In this document: in pieces, positions 23,631-32,098 of the stretch | How positions within the stretch are numbered: position 1 is the first letter of the stretch | How the letters are laid out: each line of letters opens with the position of its first letter | Assembly: GCF_030325625.1 (NCBI RefSeq) | Contig: NZ_JACAIS010000011.1 | Span: 170,362 to 234,361, forward strand | Source of the DNA: Sphingobacterium sp. N143 | Lineage (GTDB): Bacteria; Bacteroidota; Bacteroidia; Sphingobacteriales; Sphingobacteriaceae | Length of the DNA stretch: 64,000 nt | Direction of reading: 5' to 3' | Made by a program: the position numbers and the translations under genes | The notes under the pieces: generated by a model | Told to the model about the DNA's origin: nothing | The model's database searches: none | Seen by the model: only the letters and a program-made list of their open reading frames with translations

Positions 23631-26042
23631 ATGACAAGAAAATTATTTGAAGAGCTTTTTAGATGTAATACGGAGGATGAGATAAACAAATATTTATCCA
23701 CAAGATTTGATATATCTCATCAAGATAACTGGTTTCCTCTAGGTGGAAACGAAAATAATTATGGAGTTATTGAGAATCAGCAAGCCTCTCCTATTGCGGC
23801 ACTTATCGAAAAAGTCACTAACTCAATAGATGCTACTCTAATGCGTAAATGCTATGAATTAGGAATTGATCCAAAGTCATCTAACGCTCCAAAAAATATG
23901 GAGGAGGCACGCGAACTTTTTTTTCCTGATTATAAAAACTGGGATTTAAGTGGACAAAGAAAATCACAAGCAAAAAATATCCAAATTCTAGCTGATGGCC
24001 CCAAGTTGAATTCAAGCATTACGATATATGATAATGGTGAGGGCCAGCATCCTGAAGATTTGGAAAACACTTTTCTTTCATTATTACGCGGAAATAAAAA
24101 TGAAATACATTTTGTTCAAGGCAAATATAATATGGGAGGAAGTGGTGCGATCATCTTTTGCGGCAAAAAAGGATATCAATTAATAGGTTCCCGTCGATTT
24201 GATAAAACAGGTGATTTTGGCTTTACATTAATCCGTGAGCATCCCTTATCGAAGGAAGAAGAAGGTAAGAAGAAAAATACTTGGTATGAATATCTTAAAA
24301 TCGACAATAAAATTCCATCATTTGAAATTGATAAGCTTGACCTAGATTTACATGAAACTTTATTCGAAACTGGTTCGATTATAAAATTATATTCCTACAT
24401 GCTTCCGGAAGGAAGTCGGTCAGTAATCTCTCGTGATTTAAATCAAAGTCTCAACGAGTTTCTATTTAATCCTGCATTGCCTATTCTAACAGTAGACCGC
24501 AAATATAGATATCCAAAAGATATAAATCTTGAAAGAGATCTTTATGGCTTACAGCGGCGCTTAGAACAGAGTGAAAACAAATACATAGAAGACTATTTTT
24601 CAGAAACATTCCGTGAAGAGCCTTTTGGTTCGTTCAAAGTGACTTCTTATGTTTTTAGATCCCGAATAGAAGGGAAAAATATTAAAGAGACAAAAGCAGC
24701 CATTCAAACCGAATTTTTCAAGAATAATATGTCAGTAATATTCTCTTTGAATGGTCAAGTACATGGTAGTTACTCTTCCGAATTCATTACAAGAGCACTA
24801 AAATTTAATTTACTAAAGAACCATTTGCTAATCCATATAGATTGTACTAATATGGAATACAACTTTCGCAAGGAACTTTTTATGGCATCTAGGGATCGTC
24901 TAAAAGATGGTGATGATACAGCTCTTCTTCGCAAATTCCTAGCGAACAAGTTGGGAAGTAAAAATGGACAATTAGCTCAGATTGAAAAAAAGCGGAAAGA
25001 TTCTATTTCAGTTGAATCTGAGGATACAACTGAAATGCTTAAGTCATTTTCAAGGAATCTTCCAATGGATAGCGAAATGATGAAGCTATTATCACAAACT
25101 TTTAAGCTTGAACAAAGAAAAGAAAAGCCTGAAAAAAAGGAACCTGGAAAAAGAACTGAAGCTGTAGAAAAAGAACCGTTTTTACCGAAGCGTTTTCCCT
25201 CATTTTTTAAATTCAAAAACGCGAAAAAAGATGGGATGAGTGTTGTTAATTTACCAAGGGGTCAAGATAGATCTATTAGTTTCCAGACAGACGTCGAGAA
25301 TCACTATTTTGATAGAGTTGAAGAACCGGGTGATCTAAAAATCGCTTTAGTATCTTACAACAAAAATGATCGAGATGGAGGCAATGCATCTCCAGGGATA
25401 GATAATATTGAAGAAATACTCAACATCAATCATTCCAGTCCTCGTGATGGTACTATTAGATTAAATCTTAGTGCCAAAAACTCCGTCAAAGTAGGTGATG
25501 AACTGGAAATGAAAGTAACTTTAACAGGTGCTGGAGAAGAATTTGAGGAAATATTTCTAATAAAAGTAGCGGAGCCGGAAGCACCCAAGGTTAGTACAGA
25601 AAAAAAAGAGGAAGAAGAGCCGTTTGGCCTCCCCCCTTTTGTACTCGTTTATCAAGAGAAGAAAGAAGGTTATCAAACATGGGATGAAGTTGGAGAAGGC
25701 ATTGGAACTGATATTTCATTTGATACAGTGATGATCCCCCAAGTCAGTAACGATAATCTTGAGAAAGTAGTCATTAATATGGATAGCAAAGTATTGAAAG
25801 ATTTTAAAAAACAGTATAAAAACCAAAATCAATTAGAGGTAGCGGATCGGAAATATATTTCATCTGTGTACTTTCATACATTATTCCTTTATATGATAAC
25901 AAAAAACCGTAAGTATAGTGTTGTTCAAGATGATAAACCTATAGAAGTTGAATCTTATCTGCAAGATTTATTTTCAAGCTATTATTCGGCATTTATCTTG
26001 AATTTTGGAACGAATGACTTATTACAGGGAATTAGTGAATAG
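23631..26042 (+). CDS. GHKL (HSP90/MORC-like) ATPase with Ig-like domain, putative restriction component
   Basis: An 803-residue protein. The N-terminal GHKL ATP-binding fold shows an N-box Glu60-x3-Asn64-x2-Asp67 ('LIEKVTNSIDATL'), Asp134-x-Gly-x-Gly ('YDNGEGQ') and a lid Gly motif ('GKYNMGGSGAIIF', around 165-176). A transducer-like region follows to about residue 440, then a Lys/Glu-rich linker (near 480-510), an Ig-like beta domain (about 520-665: 'FPSFFKFKNAKKDGMSVVNLPRGQDRSISF') and a helical C-terminal domain with membrane-free character. This layout fits predicted MORC-like remodelling ATPases of restriction systems. It sits between HNH and GIY-YIG genes. Confidence 0.8.
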   Translation: MTRKLFEELFRCNTEDEINKYLSTRFDISHQDNWFPLGGNENNYGVIENQQASPIAALIEKVTNSIDATLMRKCYELGIDPKSSNAPKNMEEARELFFPDYKNWDLSGQRKSQAKNIQILADGPKLNSSITIYDNGEGQHPEDLENTFLSLLRGNKNEIHFVQGKYNMGGSGAIIFCGKKGYQLIGSRRFDKTGDFGFTLIREHPLSKEEEGKKKNTWYEYLKIDNKIPSFEIDKLDLDLHETLFETGSIIKLYSYMLPEGSRSVISRDLNQSLNEFLFNPALPILTVDRKYRYPKDINLERDLYGLQRRLEQSENKYIEDYFSETFREEPFGSFKVTSYVFRSRIEGKNIKETKAAIQTEFFKNNMSVIFSLNGQVHGSYSSEFITRALKFNLLKNHLLIHIDCTNMEYNFRKELFMASRDRLKDGDDTALLRKFLANKLGSKNGQLAQIEKKRKDSISVESEDTTEMLKSFSRNLPMDSEMMKLLSQTFKLEQRKEKPEKKEPGKRTEAVEKEPFLPKRFPSFFKFKNAKKDGMSVVNLPRGQDRSISFQTDVENHYFDRVEEPGDLKIALVSYNKNDRDGGNASPGIDNIEEILNINHSSPRDGTIRLNLSAKNSVKVGDELEMKVTLTGAGEEFEEIFLIKVAEPEAPKVSTEKKEEEEPFGLPPFVLVYQEKKEGYQTWDEVGEGIGTDISFDTVMIPQVSNDNLEKVVINMDSKVLKDFKKQYKNQNQLEVADRKYISSVYFHTLFLYMITKNRKYSVVQDDKPIEVESYLQDLFSSYYSAFILNFGTNDLLQGISE

Positions 26043-26067
26043 ACCTCTTAATTAGGATAGATTTGAT

Positions 26068-26598
26068 ATGACAAATGCAGCATTTGATCTCGGAGAAGAA
26101 ATAGAATTACGGAAACTCGAATTTAAACTTCACACTGGACTTTGGAATAAATTTAATAAGGTTGGTAAAGTTGACCTTTCACTTGTTAACTGGAAAAGTA
26201 TTAAATATTTAAATGTGAGGGCTAACAAGTTACATACTGATTTAAAAAATATTCCTGACAATTCAGGTGGCCTTTATTTATTCACAATAAAATGTGACAT
26301 TATACCTGGAATGACTGAGTTTCCAGTTTATATTGGCAGAGCTCAAAAAACAGCTACTCAAAATCTTAGAAAACGATGTAAAGAATACTTTCAAAAATAT
26401 TCTAAAACAAATGAAAGACCGTTAATTACAAAAATGTTTAAATATTGGTCTAAAAATCTATTTTTATATTATTTGCCGTTACCAACCAATCATGATATCA
26501 TAAATTATGAGAAAGAGTTAATAAACTCTTTATTATTACCATTTAATACAGAAATACCAGATAAAGAAATTAAACAAGCAACATTAGCATTCCCATAA
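26068..26598 (+). CDS. GIY-YIG nuclease domain protein
   Basis: A 176-residue protein. A helical N-terminal arm of about 60 residues precedes a GIY-YIG core: Gly68-Leu-Tyr70 ('SGGLYLFTI'), Tyr88-Ile-Gly90 ('FPVYIGRAQ'), the Arg-bearing helix 'TQNLRKRCKEYF', and the late Glu in 'IINYEKELINSLLLPFNTEIP', which matches the family's terminal 'E..LI..l.PpfN'. All expected catalytic positions appear present. Its TAA overlaps the ATG of the DGQHR gene (TAATG), so the two are translationally coupled. With the HNH protein it gives the module two nucleases. Confidence 0.75.
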   Translation: MTNAAFDLGEEIELRKLEFKLHTGLWNKFNKVGKVDLSLVNWKSIKYLNVRANKLHTDLKNIPDNSGGLYLFTIKCDIIPGMTEFPVYIGRAQKTATQNLRKRCKEYFQKYSKTNERPLITKMFKYWSKNLFLYYLPLPTNHDIINYEKELINSLLLPFNTEIPDKEIKQATLAFP

Positions 26599-27833
26599 TG
26601 AAAATTCCAGCTTTACGATCAGAATTAGGTGGTCGGACATATTATGTCGCTACCCTTACTTTTCAGCAAGTAAGCGATTATGTTTCTAAGATTGATAATG
26701 AACTTCATAAGTCTGAAAGTTTAAAGGATCTTATTCAACGTAGTATTACAAATAATTATATAAAAATCAAGGAATATATTCTTAATCAAGATGAGAGGTT
26801 CTTCAACTCCCTCATACTAGCAGTTTACGATGATTACCCTGTATGGAAAGAGGTTGAACTGCAGTATGATGATGGAAGTACATATCAAGTGGGTTTACTA
26901 GACTTTCCTACTCAACACAAAATATTTCCGGTAGATGGACAACACAGGGTAGAAGGGATTAAGGCCGCTCTTCGAGAAAATCCAGACTTGAAGGATGAAA
27001 AAATCGCAGCTATATTTATTGGTCATAAAAATGATGATGAAGGTAAGCAAAGTACAAGACGGTTATTTACGACTTTAAATAGATATGCAAAACCTGTTTC
27101 ATTCGATGATACAATCGCTTTGGATGAAGATGATACAGTAGCGATCATTACGAGGGAACTTTTAGAAGATCATAAACTCTTTCAAGGAAAACGTATTGTC
27201 TATGCGAAAGCTAAAGGAATACCTAATAATAATTTTAATGCTCTTACGTCAATAATTACGCTATATCAATGCAATATAGAACTCTTTAAAACTTGGCACT
27301 TTAAAACCAAAAAAAAGAAAGCGACAGCTTCAGTATTATCTGATTATTTAAAATTCAGGAAATCGAAAGAAGAAATCGAAGAAGTAAAAAAATACATCTT
27401 TTATTTTTGGGACACTTTTTGCAAGGAATTAGATGTAATTAAAACTTATCTAAAGAATTCCGAACCTTTTGCAAAAGATCTCAGAAACAACGAAAATGGT
27501 GGTAATCTACTATTTAGACCAGTAGGACTCTTACCATTTGTAAAAGCCACCTGTGATATTAAAATACTCTCTGGAGCAAAATTTAGATTAATACTTTCGA
27601 AATTTAATAAAATGGATTTCCAATTATCATCTATTCCATGGGAAAAAGTCATGTGGGAACCAGCAACTAAGACTATGATAATGAATACAGCAACATTGAC
27701 ACAAATGTTACTGGTATACAAATTTGACAGCAAATTGCTTACTCCAACCAAACTTTCAAAGTTAAAAAAAGACTATGCTGTTAAAATAGATTTTGATGGC
27801 AAACCGTCAGAAGTTTTGAACAGTATAAAATAA
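26598..27833 (+). CDS. DGQHR-domain protein, DndB-like
   Basis: A 411-residue protein with the diagnostic motif Asp113-Gly-Gln-His-Arg117 in 'FPVDGQHRVEGIKAAL', followed by 'STRRLFTTLNRYAKPVSFDDTIALDEDD', the family's second conserved block. DGQHR proteins include DndB, a component and repressor of DNA phosphorothioation operons. Here it is coupled to nuclease and GHKL genes and faces an SspABCD-like operon rather than DndCDE. It may regulate the modification operon or limit the modification rate. It is last in the plus-strand operon; the stop is 170 bases from the end of the opposing operon. Confidence 0.85.
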   Translation: MKIPALRSELGGRTYYVATLTFQQVSDYVSKIDNELHKSESLKDLIQRSITNNYIKIKEYILNQDERFFNSLILAVYDDYPVWKEVELQYDDGSTYQVGLLDFPTQHKIFPVDGQHRVEGIKAALRENPDLKDEKIAAIFIGHKNDDEGKQSTRRLFTTLNRYAKPVSFDDTIALDEDDTVAIITRELLEDHKLFQGKRIVYAKAKGIPNNNFNALTSIITLYQCNIELFKTWHFKTKKKKATASVLSDYLKFRKSKEEIEEVKKYIFYFWDTFCKELDVIKTYLKNSEPFAKDLRNNENGGNLLFRPVGLLPFVKATCDIKILSGAKFRLILSKFNKMDFQLSSIPWEKVMWEPATKTMIMNTATLTQMLLVYKFDSKLLTPTKLSKLKKDYAVKIDFDGKPSEVLNSIK

Positions 27834-28002
27834 AAATTACTCTTGAAGACTGAACGGTCTAATGTCAAATTTCCCTTGTGGCGGAAGAAAGTGGATATTG
27901 TACTATTTACAAAAATGGATACTTTTATAACTCTAACACTATGGATTAGATATTCCACATATGCCTTTTTTGTTGCACCAAATGATAACAAACGACAAGT
28001 AT

Positions 28003-28779
28003 TTAATACATTAAAGGAGCCAAATCCTTACAACCAAAATTTGAGGAAGTATTTAAATAATGTTGAGGATTATCGAATAGTTTAGTGTTCCAATATCCTG
28101 CTATTGAAAGAAAGTATGGTTTTTGTAAACATTCTTGAGCCCTAGTTACAATATCTATATAATAGGAGTCAGAAGTTATTCCTGATATTTTTTCTTTATT
28201 TAAGTAATTCTGTAAAATAAAATTTATACCCAGAATCGCATCCATAGGAGGATAACTAATTCTCGGTGAAGGGAGGATCAAACAATCTCCATAGATATCC
28301 CCGCGCTCTTCCATTTTGTTGCCTCCAAAAGTAAAATGATAAATAGGGTGAGAATATTTTGTTTTTCCATCTCCATCCTCAAAAATATGTCTATCTAAAT
28401 GCCATGCGGAATATAAATTGTCAATCACATCTTTCGTCTGGTTCACCCGAAATCCTTCAATTTCAAGATCAAAAACTAGATGTGCCAGAGGGTCTCTAAT
28501 TATTGAGTCATTTATAAATTCTGCTCCTTTTATTCCTATAGTAAGAGATGCAGAAATATCAACTGCATCAAATGGTATCCTTCCCCCAACATCGTCAATT
28601 CTAAAGCTGATTTTTCCCAAATCATATGCCCAAACCCTCCCTTCATCTAAATACATGCAACATTGCCCCGCATTTTCCAACGGTGTAACATCTGAGCATA
28701 ATTGATGATCAAACAAAAGTCTTGCTAATGTACATAAGTCTCGGCCAATACTCCTACTATCGACGTTCACGTTGTTCAT
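28003..28779 (-). CDS. Unknown protein closing the phosphorothioation/GHKL operon
   Basis: A 258-residue protein from the ATG at 28779 (a TTG three codons earlier is also possible). The frame starts inside the receiver-protein gene, overlapping its end by 23 bases. Mixed alpha/beta composition, no membrane segments, no motif I recognise; visible stretches include 'SIGRDLCTLARLLFDHQLCSDVTPLENAG', 'HLVFDLEIEGFRVNQTKDVIDNLYSAWHLDRH' and 'ISYPPMDAILGINFILQNYL'. The tight overlap implies a stoichiometric partner of the receiver and GHKL proteins. It could be the effector or an adaptor; nuclease motifs are not evident. Confidence 0.7.
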   Translation of the reverse strand: MNNVNVDSRSIGRDLCTLARLLFDHQLCSDVTPLENAGQCCMYLDEGRVWAYDLGKISFRIDDVGGRIPFDAVDISASLTIGIKGAEFINDSIIRDPLAHLVFDLEIEGFRVNQTKDVIDNLYSAWHLDRHIFEDGDGKTKYSHPIYHFTFGGNKMEERGDIYGDCLILPSPRISYPPMDAILGINFILQNYLNKEKISGITSDSYYIDIVTRAQECLQKPYFLSIAGYWNTKLFDNPQHYLNTSSNFGCKDLAPLMY

Positions 28780-29881
28780 TATTCTCAATTATAGATTTTA
28801 AATTTTTTAGTCTAGGTATCTCCAGAGATGAAATAGTAATACCTTTAGATGGTCGAAGAGCTTCATCAATACAAATATATTCAATATCTTGCCATGGAAA
28901 TTTATTATCTTGTCCGGATATTACAAATCCGTCGATAGTATCTATAGCAATCTTTCTTACTTTGCATACTGTCCAAAAGGCATCGCTTTTGCTCCTACGA
29001 GATTTTTCTATTGCAGTTAGATCATGTATATTTAAAGCATCTTTCAATAAATCAACTCTTTTACTAGCGGAAATATTTCTAATATTTACTTCAGTAGAGA
29101 TATTATCTTTCCAAAATCGAATAATCTTAGGCATCCACCAATGATTTAATCCCCTAGCAAAAGCTCCTTTGTAAATACAATCAGAAAAGTGATCTAACAA
29201 CTTAGGCCAACCTAGGGAAGAGACGTTCACTCCTAAGCGAGCTGCAAGAATTTGTTCGCTGATTAAAAAAGACGGTCGACCTAGCATTTCTTTAAGAAAG
29301 AATTGTGCTGTTATATGTATAGGTTTATTCCTTATACCATTATAACTCTCAACAAACCTTGTATCTAAGAGGGTAATATCATCAATACTCAAAACCGAAA
29401 GAAGATCATCTCTATCTACCGTAGATAAATATTTGTAGCCTTTAGCTAGCCATCTCAATATGTCTCTAAAGTCAGAATAATTAATATAATCTTCTCCTTC
29501 AATTTTTGTTTTATCGATTATTTTATCGAATAAGTCTTTACTAGTTTGATCTAAATAATATTCTAGATTATCAGTGCCTGAGAAAAGTATTATTGGAAAA
29601 TCGGACAGTGTATTTTCTTTCGTCAGATTTCTAAGTTCTTGTGCAACGGTACTTCCTTTATAACTTGCATTTTTACCATCGTAAGGTATATCATCAAGCC
29701 GCAAATCAAGAATGATTCCACTGTGTTGAGGTAGCTCTAACTTTAAAAAATCAATAAGATCTTCCCAGTTTCTAGGGCCGCTAAAAGTTATTTTTATATC
29801 TCCATCAGCCTGTAATGCATTAATCATTCCTTGCTCGAGCTCATGCTGTGCATCATCGACATATATATACTTATATACCAT
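28757..29881 (-). CDS. Receiver-domain (response-regulator-like) protein with novel C-terminal domain
   Basis: A 374-residue protein. The first 125 residues look like a CheY receiver: acidic pair Asp9-Asp10 ('IYVDDA'), phosphoacceptor Asp59 in 'GIILDLRLDD', Ser/Thr in 'PIILFSGTD', and a Lys near 'FDKIIDKTK'. The long insert before the Asp59 strand and the missing output HTH are unusual. Residues 130-374 contain no DNA-binding domain I recognise. The start overlaps the dual-GHKL gene by 11 bases, as expected for a kinase/regulator pair. The likely role is a phosphorylation-controlled switch inside a defence operon. Confidence 0.75.
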   Translation of the reverse strand: MVYKYIYVDDAQHELEQGMINALQADGDIKITFSGPRNWEDLIDFLKLELPQHSGIILDLRLDDIPYDGKNASYKGSTVAQELRNLTKENTLSDFPIILFSGTDNLEYYLDQTSKDLFDKIIDKTKIEGEDYINYSDFRDILRWLAKGYKYLSTVDRDDLLSVLSIDDITLLDTRFVESYNGIRNKPIHITAQFFLKEMLGRPSFLISEQILAARLGVNVSSLGWPKLLDHFSDCIYKGAFARGLNHWWMPKIIRFWKDNISTEVNIRNISASKRVDLLKDALNIHDLTAIEKSRRSKSDAFWTVCKVRKIAIDTIDGFVISGQDNKFPWQDIEYICIDEALRPSKGITISSLEIPRLKNLKSIIENNEQRERR

Positions 29882-32090
29882 ATTTTTCTATTTGTTTTGC
29901 AGTTGCAATGGGAAGATCAATTCTAAAGCATGTCGAAAAACCTTCTTCAGGATCAATTAAATCTATAGTACCTCCATATCCAAGAATAATATCTTTTACA
30001 ATTTTCAACCCTAGCCCCGTACCGGTAATTTTTTCATCATCTGATGCATCAAAACCAACAGGGGAAGATGTAGTAAAAAAGGGCATAAAAACCCTATGAC
30101 GATTTTCATATGGTACACCATCTCCGTTATCTGAAAATTCTAAATAAACTCTATTATCTTCCTTTCCTACAACAACTTTAATTTTCCCGTTAACTTTCTG
30201 TCTTCTGATGGCCTTCTTCGAATTTGTATATAAGTTAAATAAAATTGAAGTCCATTCGGAAGTATGCATAGGAACAGTATTCAGGTCAAAGCCATATTCC
30301 TCCACATTAAAATCAATATTTAAATTTTTCAGATCTGACTTAATAACTTTTTGAAAATTAGCAACAACGCTGTCGAGAGACTGAACCCTCAGTTCTCTAC
30401 TGACATTTTCAGAAACCGTTGAATTGAAATAGGATGTATATGAAATAAACAGCTGAATAGTTCTCTTAAGATTATCTAGTGAATTAACACCCGCCGAATT
30501 AAGATTTTGCACACTTAAAACGCTTAAATCGCCCATTATTGATGGTGTAAACTGTACAACTTCATGTGTGAATTCACCTATAGTGAGTCCTAATCCTGCT
30601 AGAACTCTTATCATTCCTAGTTCGTCTAATAATTTTAAAAAATCATCTTTTAAACCATCAAATATTTTTTGTGTATCCTTTTTAATTATATCAACAGCTT
30701 CTTTACCTGAATTAGAAAAATTTGTCAACTCTTCAACATTCTTTTCTAAGTCTATTAGCTTCTCGAGCGTAGTTCTCTCATCACTAATTCCCTTCGCAAT
30801 ATTTTCAATTTTATTGGTCTCATTTTTCTTTTTCTCTACAGCATATCTAATTTTGTTCCTTGAGACCTCAAAAGCTTTATGAAGAAAATCAGTTAATTCT
30901 TTAAATGATTCATTTTCGATCAATCCCTCCCTACTAGCCGTTTCTTCAAAAAGATCTCCTTGTGGATCAATAATTTCGACGAATCCAAACAAATTTTTAT
31001 TTCCAAAAGGAGCGTTTGTGCCTGACTCATTATAATAACGACGATCTATATTTAACCAATCATCATTTGGTTCTCCATATGGGAGTACCCTAAAACCATT
31101 TCGATATAGCCTAATTCCCCCCTGCTCATTGGATATATTTTGAATGCTTTTGAGCTCCATTTTTGAAATATTTGAATAATATTGGTCACGATGATAAATG
31201 AAATAATATGCTTTGAAATGCACTTCACTTAAATTATGGTATTTTGGATCATCCTGCGTTCGAGGAATTAACATAATATCGTTATCAACATCAAGACTAT
31301 CACTTTTGATCATGCAGTAACCATCAAGAGATTTGTCAACATAGCCTTCGATAACCGCTAAGGCTTTATCAAATAGAAAAGACTTTGTATCAGCAATAGT
31401 TTTTTCTTGGTTGTCAAGAATTTGCTTGAATGTGACTTTAAACGATTCCTCAGATTGCTTGGCAAAACCTAAAGCCTGGCTTTTCTCTGAAAGATAATCT
31501 GGTTGCAATAAATCTGAAATATAGCGATATACTCGTTTTATATCAGCCTCAGACCAACTATCTCTTAAATTATCAATAATTAGAGTTGTACCTTCAATAT
31601 TAGATTTTGGAATATATTCTACTTTATTTTGTATATCCGTCAGCTGGGAATCAATTTTATAAGCATCCCAATCTATTGATATTTTTATAGCCTCATTTCC
31701 ATGAATTGTTTGAGTAATAATAGTAAGTTTATGTCCTAGTCGTTGTGTTGCAAACCGACCAATTCCTTTACGTCCAGCTTTACTTCGGTGGAACTTCAAC
31801 GACCGTGGATTATGTATTTTATCCGTCGATGAAATCGTCATAAACCCTTTTTTTAATTGATCCAATGTCATTCCATGACCATTATCCTCAATTATAAGAG
31901 TTCCCCCAATTAAATTTGAATTGATATATTTTACATTAACTTTTGTAGCGTCCGCATCATATGCGTTCTTTATCAATTCTGATACAGCTGTTTCAGCTCT
32001 ACCAACCAGTTCTCTACCAAGCCTATCAATTAAACCAGCATCGACTTTGAATGATAAGTTATCTTCTTTGGGGTTACTATTATCTAACAT
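29871..32090 (-). CDS. Dual GHKL ATPase: HSP90/MORC-like domain fused to histidine-kinase-like domain
   Basis: A 739-residue protein from the ATG at 32090 (a frame seven codons longer overlaps the PAPS-reductase gene). The N-terminal GHKL domain has 'AVSELIKNAYDADATKV' (Glu39...Asn42), Asp69-Asn-Gly-x-Gly73 ('EDNGHGM') and 'GRKGIGRFATQ' (near 103). A coiled-coil linker follows (about 400-480). The C-terminal part resembles a histidine kinase: His in 'LTIGEFTHEVVQFTPSI' (about residue 510), N-box 'LFNLYTNSKKAIRRQ', 'FSDNGDGVP', and 'GTGLGLKIVKDIILGYGG'. No membrane helix. Two complete GHKL sites in one chain is uncommon. The receiver protein downstream is the likely phosphotransfer partner. 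Confidence 0.8.
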   Translation of the reverse strand: MLDNSNPKEDNLSFKVDAGLIDRLGRELVGRAETAVSELIKNAYDADATKVNVKYINSNLIGGTLIIEDNGHGMTLDQLKKGFMTISSTDKIHNPRSLKFHRSKAGRKGIGRFATQRLGHKLTIITQTIHGNEAIKISIDWDAYKIDSQLTDIQNKVEYIPKSNIEGTTLIIDNLRDSWSEADIKRVYRYISDLLQPDYLSEKSQALGFAKQSEESFKVTFKQILDNQEKTIADTKSFLFDKALAVIEGYVDKSLDGYCMIKSDSLDVDNDIMLIPRTQDDPKYHNLSEVHFKAYYFIYHRDQYYSNISKMELKSIQNISNEQGGIRLYRNGFRVLPYGEPNDDWLNIDRRYYNESGTNAPFGNKNLFGFVEIIDPQGDLFEETASREGLIENESFKELTDFLHKAFEVSRNKIRYAVEKKKNETNKIENIAKGISDERTTLEKLIDLEKNVEELTNFSNSGKEAVDIIKKDTQKIFDGLKDDFLKLLDELGMIRVLAGLGLTIGEFTHEVVQFTPSIMGDLSVLSVQNLNSAGVNSLDNLKRTIQLFISYTSYFNSTVSENVSRELRVQSLDSVVANFQKVIKSDLKNLNIDFNVEEYGFDLNTVPMHTSEWTSILFNLYTNSKKAIRRQKVNGKIKVVVGKEDNRVYLEFSDNGDGVPYENRHRVFMPFFTTSSPVGFDASDDEKITGTGLGLKIVKDIILGYGGTIDLIDPEEGFSTCFRIDLPIATAKQIEKYGI

Positions 32091-32098
32091 AATTTTGG

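Noticed and set aside
27843..28085. Plus-strand 80-codon frame between the two convergent defence operons
   Set aside because: It overlaps the end of the opposing unknown gene, starts with TTG and has no protein-like conservation visible.
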